A DNA stretch of 64,000 bases from JBGSIC01 sp041751875. GTDB lineage: Bacteria > Bdellovibrionota > FAC87 > UBA2466 > JACKAF01. Position numbers and translations under genes: made by a program. The stretch is from NCBI GenBank assembly GCA_041751875.1, contig JBGSIC010000029.1, forward strand, positions 62,001 to 126,000, read 5' to 3'. Position 1 is the first letter of the stretch; each line of letters begins with the position of its first letter. This document shows positions 58,096 to 64,000 of the stretch, in pieces. Below the pieces are notes generated by a model. The model worked only from the letters and a program-made list of their open reading frames with translations. It had not been told where the DNA came from and did not search any database.

Positions 58096-58680
58096 CTAAA
58101 ATTCAACCTTCGGCACTTCTTTGGCTTCCTCAGTCGTTTTGAAAGTTTCGCGCGGTTCCATTTTAAGGAGAAACCGAGCGGTTAGGTTTGTGGGAAAGAA
58201 TCTGACCTTCTTATTGTATTCCGCCACCATATCAATGTAACGCTTGCGAGCCACGGTGATTCGATTTTCGGTGCCCTCTAGCTGAGCCTGCAAATCGCGG
58301 AAGTTCGCATTGGATTTCAGGTCGGGATACTTTTCCACCACAACCATCAAACGAGAAAGGGCTGAACTAAGTTGTCCCTGAGCCTGTTGAAATTTGTCGA
58401 ATGCCTGAGCGTTGGAAAGCTGGCCCACGTCGATCGTTGTTTGGGTGGCTTTCGCACGGGCCTCTACAACCGCAGTCAGGGTTTCTTTTTCTTGTTTCGC
58501 GTACCCCTTTACCACGTTCACCAAATTCGGAATGAGATCCGCACGTCTTTGGTATTGGTTTTCCACTTCTGCCCAAGAAGCTTTTACATCTTCATCGATT
58601 CCTTGAAGGCTGTTGTACCCGCAACTGCTAAGCACAAAAATCGTCAACCCGCAGAAAGCGGAAATCCATTTCGTTTTCAT
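58096..58680 (-). CDS. lemA: LemA family protein
   Basis: 194 residues. A hydrophobic N-terminus with a lipobox-like LSSCG precedes the LemA helical bundle: VKASWAEVENQYQRRADLIPNLV, KGYAKQEKETLTAVVEARAKA, FRDLQAQLEGTENRITVARKRY, and the C-terminal VRFFPTNLTARFL. Members are anchored helical proteins of unclear role, nearly always next to a TPM gene as here. First gene of the lemA-ygcG-TPM operon. Confidence 0.95.
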   Translation of the reverse strand: MKTKWISAFCGLTIFVLSSCGYNSLQGIDEDVKASWAEVENQYQRRADLIPNLVNVVKGYAKQEKETLTAVVEARAKATQTTIDVGQLSNAQAFDKFQQAQGQLSSALSRLMVVVEKYPDLKSNANFRDLQAQLEGTENRITVARKRYIDMVAEYNKKVRFFPTNLTARFLLKMEPRETFKTTEEAKEVPKVEF

Positions 58681-58767
58681 AGGGTCATCTCCTAAAGACA
58701 GGTTCAGTGGAGGGTAAAGCTATGAAAGTTCGCAGTGCGAGTCAAATAGAAGGGCAGGAAACGCAAA

Positions 58768-58899
58768 CTAGGAGAAAATAAGGACAAGTGTGCCGATGAG
58801 CACAGCCCACATAAAGACAATCATCGAGACGGTTTGAAAGGCTGAGCTTTTCATCTTTTCCGAAAGTTGCTGCGCTGGTGAAAGCGGATCATAAAACAT
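58768..58899 (-). CDS. possible 43-residue membrane protein
   Basis: ATG 58899 opens MFYDPLSPAQQLSEKMKSS followed by one transmembrane helix (TVSMIVFMWAVLIGTLVLIF) and a stop. The layout of a short charged head and a single helix is that of many small membrane proteins. The ribosome-binding site is poor (GATCGGG touching the ATG), so the gene is uncertain. The rest of the 390-base gap between lemA and the porin gene holds nothing I can identify. Confidence 0.35.
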   Translation of the reverse strand: MFYDPLSPAQQLSEKMKSSAFQTVSMIVFMWAVLIGTLVLIFS

Positions 58900-59068
58900 C
58901 CCGATCGGGGTATTGCATTTTGATTGCCAAAACCCGGGCTTCCGACCTCAAAAAAAGTGGTCATAAATTCAATTACTTAAGCATGAAGGGTTTTGGGCGA
59001 GATGGAACCGGTAACGTTTTGCCACCAGCTAGTAAGGAAAAATTGCTTGGGTGGGGCAGTGTGTGAGC

Positions 59069-60166
59069 TTACAGGTAAAAGTGGAGAAGGAGCCACGCGT
59101 AATGACTGTAGGCCGCTTCGCTCGCCGTGTCTTTTTGTAGGTTCCAGCTCATATTCACTTCCAGGTGCGGGCGAGGGAAGAACTGAAGCCCCGCTCCCAC
59201 GCCGTGAAACAGGCCGGGAAGGTTCGTGTCTGGCTCGGAAAGCTCTAACGTGAGGTAGGAGTGAACTCCCTGGACCCATTCCCTATTCAAACGTAGATAG
59301 CTCACCACTTTTGTGGTTTTGGCCAGCGTGGATAGGTTGGTCATCAGACACAAGTCGACTTCTGCCAAGAGAAAGAGACGGGGCGTAAACCCAAGCATCG
59401 CAAACGCACCTAGGATGTGACGGTTGCGAAGAGAGGACTCTCCAAAGAGGTAGTTCATTCCAATTTTTGAACTATCAGTAATCGCAAGGGCTGGGCGAAT
59501 CGCCACGCCTTTGTCGCCAGGGTTAGGGGAAACATCCATCCTCCCCATCAGAGCGGTGAGAAAAACGTCGAAGTTGTCATAAAGCCAAGCGGCTTCGATG
59601 TTGTGCGCTTCCGCACCGAAATCCCAGCCCAACCCCTTGCGAGTAACAAGCACGTGATCAGCTGTGTGAATGCCGAAAGCAGGGTAAAAGCGCCCCGCCC
59701 GCAGCGAAAAATGTTCATTGAACTGGTGTTTTAGATAAAAGCGGCGGCTAATTAAATAGTCACTCCACTTTGCTGTACCGGTGGTTGGGCCCCGATCCAA
59801 ACCAACCGTGGCATCAACCGTCCATTTTCCAAAGGTGGCCGCTGCCTCCACGTCAAACTGCATGAAAATAAAACGTCCCTTAGTAACTGTGGGTGTATCT
59901 TGATGTAGCTGGAGCGCGCGGATTTCCCCTCCAAAGCTGATCCACTCAGGCGGCTTAACGGCACCATAGAGGAATTCGCTTTCCCCTTCGGATCCCCACG
60001 TACTTAAGATTTCTCGCGCAAGGCTTCGTCCATAGGGCGTAAGCACTCCGCCACCCGTCGGGCTGACGTGGCAAGCCGTGCAATGGGTATAGCCGTGACG
60101 AATCATTTCCGGAAAAGCGAAGGCTTTTATCGAAAAAGTACAGAGGAGAAATAGAAATAACCGCAT
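59069..60166 (-). CDS. outer-membrane porin-like protein with N-terminal haem motif
   Basis: 365 residues with a signal peptide (LFLFLLCTFSIKAFA). Right after it comes CTACH (Cys29-His33), a c-type haem attachment motif, in HCTACHVSPTGGGVLTPYGR. The remainder, about 300 residues, is alternating beta strands with aromatic girdles (WTVDATVGLDRG, FYLKHQFNEHFSLRAGRFY, SKIGMNYLFGES, AYSHYAWLLLHFYL) and ends in Tyr-Leu, as outer membrane barrels do. A single haem at the periplasmic mouth of a barrel is unusual and suggests electron or small-molecule transfer. Last gene of a three-gene unit with YceI and a cytochrome. Confidence 0.82.
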   Translation of the reverse strand: MRLFLFLLCTFSIKAFAFPEMIRHGYTHCTACHVSPTGGGVLTPYGRSLAREILSTWGSEGESEFLYGAVKPPEWISFGGEIRALQLHQDTPTVTKGRFIFMQFDVEAAATFGKWTVDATVGLDRGPTTGTAKWSDYLISRRFYLKHQFNEHFSLRAGRFYPAFGIHTADHVLVTRKGLGWDFGAEAHNIEAAWLYDNFDVFLTALMGRMDVSPNPGDKGVAIRPALAITDSSKIGMNYLFGESSLRNRHILGAFAMLGFTPRLFLLAEVDLCLMTNLSTLAKTTKVVSYLRLNREWVQGVHSYLTLELSEPDTNLPGLFHGVGAGLQFFPRPHLEVNMSWNLQKDTASEAAYSHYAWLLLHFYL

Positions 60167-60169
60167 AGA

Positions 60170-60733
60170 CTAAAAGTTGCCTGAGATTTTTGTGGTGACG
60201 TCAACTTGGTCCACTACCTTGATTCCTAAGTAAGCAGGTTGGGGGATGCCGAATTCAGTCATGGTGACTTTGAACGCGAAATCCATTCCCAATTTTGCTC
60301 CCTCTCGTTGCACATTCATTTTTCCTACCACCGGCTTTTCCGTACCATGCAAAGTGAGTTTTGCGGTGAAGGGGATGTCTTTTAGGTCACACTTGGCCGT
60401 GCAATCTGCCGGTAATACTGTCTCATCAAGTTTGAGTGTTGCTTGAGGAAAGTCTTTGGTCTTTAGGTAGTTGTCTTTCATGTGGGAATCTCGCAATCCC
60501 ACGCCCGTCGTCAAAGCACTCATCTGAAAAATAGCGTCACCCTTGAGTTTTTGTTTTTCAATCTCTAGCATTCCACTCAGAGGTTTTTCATTAGCGGGAA
60601 CCGTCCCTTGAATTTTAAGCGAGCCAGGTTTGGTAACTGCGAGAAAGCCCACTTGGTTCTCCGTATTTTTTAGATCTACCTTTTGCGCGAAGAGGGGAAC
60701 GGCGACTAAAAATAAAAAAAGAACTTTATTCAT
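60170..60733 (-). CDS. YceI-family periplasmic protein
   Basis: 187 residues with a signal peptide (MNKVLFLFLVAVPLFA). The YceI lipocalin-like barrel follows: LKNTENQVGFLAVTKPGSLKIQGTV, GLRDSHMKDNYLKTKDFPQATL (the R-D-x-H-h-xx-dyLdt-FP motif) and FAFKVTMTEFGIPQPAYLGIKVVDQV. YceI proteins bind isoprenoid lipids. Its ATG overlaps the stop of the cytochrome gene (ATGA) and its own stop is followed after 3 bases by the porin gene, so the three are one operon. Confidence 0.92.
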   Translation of the reverse strand: MNKVLFLFLVAVPLFAQKVDLKNTENQVGFLAVTKPGSLKIQGTVPANEKPLSGMLEIEKQKLKGDAIFQMSALTTGVGLRDSHMKDNYLKTKDFPQATLKLDETVLPADCTAKCDLKDIPFTAKLTLHGTEKPVVGKMNVQREGAKLGMDFAFKVTMTEFGIPQPAYLGIKVVDQVDVTTKISGNF

Positions 60734-61119
60734 TGTTGTTTCTCCGGTTGTTTCGTAGCGCCCGCTTCAATCCACAACCGAACGCTTTCAATTTCCTCGG
60801 CGCTTAGGCGATTTTTCGGATTGGGTGGCATGTTGTCGTTGATGGAAGCAAAAAGCATACTAGCGTCGGGATTACCTGGTTCAATCACCCATTGCATGAG
60901 GGTTTCGTAGGTAGTCGCATCAAATCCACTTTTATGTTCTTCGTTGTGGCAGCCGGCGCATTTTGGTTTGAAAATGGTAGTGTGCAAAAATTCAAAGCTA
61001 GGAATTTCGCCTTCTTCAACAGTGCGGGGGTCGCCCTTTTCGATGTAGTAGCTACAAGCGGAGAGAACCAGAGCGATAACTAAAGGCGGTAAAGCCAATA
61101 AAGCATTCCCAGATCCCAT
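60730..61119 (-). CDS. lipoprotein c-type cytochrome
   Basis: 129 residues. Lipobox LSACS, then FKPKCAGCHNEEHKSGFD with the CxxCH haem site, and near the end MPPNPKNRLSAEEIESVRLWIEAGA, where the methionine is the likely sixth haem ligand. This layout is the planctomycete-type/periplasmic cytochrome c domain. Co-transcribed with YceI and the haem-porin gene; the unit looks like an electron-transfer or respiratory side branch of the cell envelope. Confidence 0.9.
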   Translation of the reverse strand: MGSGNALLALPPLVIALVLSACSYYIEKGDPRTVEEGEIPSFEFLHTTIFKPKCAGCHNEEHKSGFDATTYETLMQWVIEPGNPDASMLFASINDNMPPNPKNRLSAEEIESVRLWIEAGATKQPEKQQ

Positions 61120-61283
61120 GTTTTCCCCTCCCCAGATAAGTAAAAAGACCTTTGGCGATTCCTTTCACTACACTCTATCTATATGACAAAGCGCGCTTCG
61201 GTTGCGAGGAGAAAAATTGGGAACAGGTGTTCTCATCTTGTAGTGCTTGCTGAGACCAGAAAAATCCCTTAGAAATCAAGCCA

Positions 61284-62333
61284 GTGAATGAAATCCATGC
61301 CAGTCTAGACGCGCTTTTCCAAGGCGAGAACCTCACCTTCCTGGGCGTGGTAAGCCTCGATGTGCAAGAAGATTTTCTGGCCTACCGTCGTTGGCTAGAA
61401 GACGGAAAGCATGCAGAAATGCATTTTTTGGAGAATCACCAGGAGCTCAGAGCTGATCCCAGCACTCTTCTTCCTGGAGCAAAAAGTGCTGTGCTTTTTG
61501 GTCTGCGTTACGATCAAGGGGATGAACGCCAGACGGAGGAACCTCGCGTGGCACAGTACGCTCGTTTTGCCGACTACCACCGCGTGCTTCGAGAAAAAGG
61601 AGAACGTATCGTAGAGGCGTGCGGATGGGAGAACGCGCGAGTGCTGGTAGATAGCGCGCCACTTTTAGAGCGTGCTCTTGCGGCAAAATCCGAGAGAGGC
61701 TTTATTGGGAAGAACACGTGCTACATACATCCCACGAAAGGGAGCCTCATACTCCTGGGTGAAATTCTCACAACCGCGGAGTTGGAATTTGATAAGAAAG
61801 TTCCTGTGGATCCCACTGTACACGATCGACACGGCGGCTGCGGCGCATGTAAGGAATGCCAAGTGCATTGTCCGACCGGGGCATTGAATGAGGCTTACCA
61901 AATCGATTCATCTCTTTGCCTGGCCTACTGGACGATTGAAAACCGGGGGCCGATACCAGAGAAGTTTTGGCCCTGGTTGGGAGAGTACTACTTTGGTTGC
62001 GATATTTGTCAGCTTGTTTGTCCCTACAACCTAAAAGTGCGGGACTATAGTTTGCCGAGGGAAATCAAGGTTCGTACTTATCCACCGCTTTTTGAAATCG
62101 CTACGATGGATCAAAAACAGTATGAGAACTATTTCGGTGGAACACCAATGACGCGAGCAAAGCGAAATGGACTCAGACGAAATGCCTTGATCGCGATGCG
62201 TGTGAAAAACGATCCAAAACTGGAAGAGGCTCTCGCGCTGGCTGAGCAGGATGCGGAATCGCCTATTGCAGAGACAATTCGTCAGGTTCGCGCTTACGAA
62301 TCTCTACTGCCTTCTGTTTCTTCTCTAGCCTGA
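61284..62333 (+). CDS. queG: epoxyqueuosine reductase QueG
   Basis: 349 residues from GTG 61284. Last step of queuosine synthesis: cobalamin-dependent reduction of epoxyqueuosine in tRNAs with GUN anticodons (Asn, Asp, His, Tyr). Motifs: VLVDSAPLLERALAAKSERGFIGKNT, the ferredoxin-like clusters CGACKECQVHCPTGAL and CDICQLVCPYN for two [4Fe-4S] centres, and the C-terminal TPMTRAKRNGLRRNALIAMRV. The 3' end overlaps the converging tadA gene by 71 bases. Confidence 0.95.
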   Translation: MNEIHASLDALFQGENLTFLGVVSLDVQEDFLAYRRWLEDGKHAEMHFLENHQELRADPSTLLPGAKSAVLFGLRYDQGDERQTEEPRVAQYARFADYHRVLREKGERIVEACGWENARVLVDSAPLLERALAAKSERGFIGKNTCYIHPTKGSLILLGEILTTAELEFDKKVPVDPTVHDRHGGCGACKECQVHCPTGALNEAYQIDSSLCLAYWTIENRGPIPEKFWPWLGEYYFGCDICQLVCPYNLKVRDYSLPREIKVRTYPPLFEIATMDQKQYENYFGGTPMTRAKRNGLRRNALIAMRVKNDPKLEEALALAEQDAESPIAETIRQVRAYESLLPSVSSLA

Positions 62334-62802
62334 CTTGAGAAAAAAAGGAACTGATGAGGTCTTGCGCCTCTTCCTTAAGCACGCCGTCTTGAACGAGTTT
62401 AAAGCGGTGGTCGTAAACACCTTCTCCAATCAGGGGTTTTACCCGAACCAGACCTGCATTTTTGTTATCCGGACATCCGTAGTAAATCGAATCGATTCGT
62501 GCCCAAAGTAGCGCACCGGTGCACATCAGGCACGGCTCCACGGTTACCACTAAAGAAGTCCCGGGGAACGCACGCCACAAACCTGAGCGCGCGTTGTAAT
62601 CTTCCAGTGCCATGACTTCCGCGTGAGCAATCGTGCGGGAGGAAGAGAGGCGCGAATTAAAGCCCTCCCCGATAATTTTATCCTCTGCCACCAAAACAGC
62701 ACCCACGGGAACTTCGCCTGCTTGAGCAGCTTTTTCACCCAGTGCGAGAGCCCGGCGCATCCAAAATTCGGGGTCTTTTAACATTGGAAGCGAACCTAGC
62801 AT
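62263..62802 (-). CDS. tadA: tRNA adenosine deaminase TadA
   Basis: Up to 179 residues (ATG 62802; ATG 62784 is an alternative). Zinc deaminase converting A34 to inosine in tRNA-Arg(ACG). Zinc and catalytic residues are visible as AHAEVMALE (His, Glu) and VEPCLMCTGALLWARID (two Cys). The C-terminal 25 residues are charged and exceed the usual end of the family; they coincide with the overlap with queG. Confidence 0.94.
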   Translation of the reverse strand: MLGSLPMLKDPEFWMRRALALGEKAAQAGEVPVGAVLVAEDKIIGEGFNSRLSSSRTIAHAEVMALEDYNARSGLWRAFPGTSLVVTVEPCLMCTGALLWARIDSIYYGCPDNKNAGLVRVKPLIGEGVYDHRFKLVQDGVLKEEAQDLISSFFSQVRLEKKQKAVEIRKREPDELSLQ

Positions 62803-62959
62803 ACCCGGACCACCGGTTTCCAGTGCCTAATCTTCCGTGTTTGAGCGCCTTTAACCAGGCTATGCATTAGACAGCACTCATAAAGTATACGGTGGTAAAT
62901 AGGCGTGAGTTTTTGGACGTTTTATTGCATCTTCTAGCCTTACCGTTTACGGGGGATAG

Positions 62960-63331
62960 GTGCGAAATTTTACCCTTATTTTTTTTACCTTGATGATGGC
63001 TGCGCCCGCGCATGCCAAAAAAACGAAAATTCCGGTTCGCATTGGATTTGAAAACCAGCTTTATGGTACTTCCCATATCTCGGCGACGCTGGAACACGAC
63101 AGTGTCAACCATACAGCGGTGGTGAAGTTTGAGCCCAGGTTTTGGAAAGGGCCTCTACCCACCAGTCACTTTGTGATTCCTCCTGAAGCAATTCCAAATT
63201 TAGAAGCCTATTTAGCCAGCAAACACGAGGAACAGCCCGTTTATCTTCTTACCAAACGATCCAATGGTCCGCCGTCAGTGGCAACTTTTTCGCCGCACAG
63301 TATCCATGGGGCGTTGGCTTCCCACCCGTAG
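62960..63331 (+). CDS. secreted protein, possibly the 5' part of a broken gene
   Basis: 123 residues from GTG 62960, with GGGGGAT 5 nt upstream. A signal peptide (FTLIFFTLMMAAPAHA) precedes KTKIPVRIGFENQLYG, ISATLEHDSVNHTAVVKFEPRF and a proline-rich stretch. It stops soon after a SVATFSPHSIHG segment. The downstream frame at 63355 has neither start signal nor signal peptide, and frame 3 between them (63243-63396) is open, so a single longer secreted protein may have been disrupted by two frame changes. Family not recognised. Confidence 0.55.
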   Translation: MRNFTLIFFTLMMAAPAHAKKTKIPVRIGFENQLYGTSHISATLEHDSVNHTAVVKFEPRFWKGPLPTSHFVIPPEAIPNLEAYLASKHEEQPVYLLTKRSNGPPSVATFSPHSIHGALASHP

Positions 63332-63354
63332 TACGTTTTCAGAAGTAAAAGGAT

Positions 63355-63969
63355 TTGCTCAAGTGGAATGGAGAGTTTTACACGCTTCCCCCGTTTCCTG
63401 AACAAAAGTTGGGGATAGCCGTGCGTCCTACAAATGGATTAACTCGGGAACCTACTATGATTCCTGTTTTTGCCTTTAGGGGCGAAAAAGGAGTGGCCTA
63501 TGTTATTCCCGCTGAGAGATTGATGACGGATGTCGTTGAGCGCGTCTATCACCGCGCCCTTCCTGGTTCCAGTACGGATTTTTATGCCGTTCCCCTATCG
63601 GCCTTGAGGGTGGCGAGCGGACCGGCCGAGTACGATAGTTGGAAGGAAAACACTACCGGTATTTTTTCTTCTCAGAGAGTTCCGCTGCGAAGCGAGACAG
63701 AACTGGGATTAATGCCCAAGATTCCCGTTCGCTTTGGTGAGATCACCGAGGAACAATGGCACGGGAGCCTGGAGGATTTAGTCGAACCAGCCATTAAAAA
63801 TGCACTCGAAGAAACGCGTCACGGTACCAATGTCTACCGCATGTCTGAAGCGTTACCCGAGTCTAGGGTACGAGAAAAGGTTCTGACGAGTTGGGAAAAG
63901 TGCAAGGCTGTGCTAGCAGAACTCAATCCGTTCACGCTCAAGCCAACGAATCCTTTTTCTCCCAATTAG
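63355..63969 (+). CDS. unknown protein, possibly the 3' part of the same broken gene
   Basis: 204 codons from TTG 63355 to TAG 63969, without a usable ribosome-binding site or signal peptide. The content (EFYTLPPFPEQKLGIAV, PVFAFRGEKGVAYVIPAERL, YHRALPGSSTDFYAVPLSALRVAS) is protein-like: proline-rich turns and beta strands as in the preceding frame. It looks like the continuation of that secreted protein. The alternative is a separate gene with a poor start. Only about 30 bases of the window lie beyond it. Confidence 0.5.
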   Translation: MLKWNGEFYTLPPFPEQKLGIAVRPTNGLTREPTMIPVFAFRGEKGVAYVIPAERLMTDVVERVYHRALPGSSTDFYAVPLSALRVASGPAEYDSWKENTTGIFSSQRVPLRSETELGLMPKIPVRFGEITEEQWHGSLEDLVEPAIKNALEETRHGTNVYRMSEALPESRVREKVLTSWEKCKAVLAELNPFTLKPTNPFSPN

Positions 63970-64000
63970 CTCTATTGTTCGTGACAGTCGCTTTCGGTTA

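Overview
The window reads as ordinary single-copy chromosome of a Gram-negative predatory-type or deltaproteobacterial-grade bacterium, most likely Bdellovibrionota. This placement is inference. It rests on moderate GC, many secreted proteins and lipoproteins of no recognised family, an MglA-type GTPase directly behind recR, a DUF2608-like HAD protein, GatCAB and a topoisomerase VI A subunit. I see no prophage, IS element, CRISPR array or rRNA.

Layout. 0-10 kb: a topo VI A subunit, PcrA helicase, the gatC-gatA-gatB operon, gmd and an aldo/keto reductase. 10-21 kb: a BolA/monothiol glutaredoxin pair, a DsbD-alpha-like periplasmic protein, several secreted unknowns, gamma-glutamyltransferase, an M14 carboxypeptidase, a short-chain dehydrogenase whose 3' end is partly duplicated around an unknown secreted gene, an HdeD-like protein and a dicarboxylate symporter. 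21.0-21.4 kb: a tRNA-Asn(GUU) gene interrupted in its anticodon by a 245-nt group I intron. 22-25.5 kb: minus-strand SRP RNA-dnaX-ebfC-recR-mglA. 26-34 kb: lipoproteins, a beta-barrel protein with an apparent GTA start, a deoxyhypusine-synthase-like enzyme, a LysM lipoprotein, and a binding-protein/hybrid histidine-kinase pair. 34-37 kb: a BlaI repressor with a BlaR1-like M56 protease fused to a lytic transglycosylase domain, then a YdjM-like membrane protein. 37-43 kb: a sugar unit (Na+/solute symporter, GT4, GH13_18 phosphorylase, Gfo/Idh) and pirin. 44-47 kb: RNA modification enzymes including RsmG. 47-55 kb: secreted unknowns, thiol peroxidase, an SGNH protein, a propeller-like lipoprotein and tRNA-Ser(GGA). 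55-64 kb: an Nramp-related transporter, lemA/TPM operon, a cytochrome-YceI-haem/porin operon, queG/tadA and a probably broken secreted gene.

The strongest observation is the intron-containing tRNA-Asn. P1-P5 and P7-P9 can be drawn by hand, and splicing restores a perfect 76-nt tRNA. The second is the M56-SLT fusion beside a BlaI regulator, with two identical-pattern dyads in front of the repressor; it suggests a cell-wall-sensing or cell-wall-acting version of the BlaR1/BlaI circuit. The third is the 44-bp direct repeat (41 of 44 identical) of a dehydrogenase 3' end that brackets a single secreted gene. GatCAB, QueG and TadA all act on tRNA, and GatCAB and QueG may act on this tRNA-Asn, but that link is inference.
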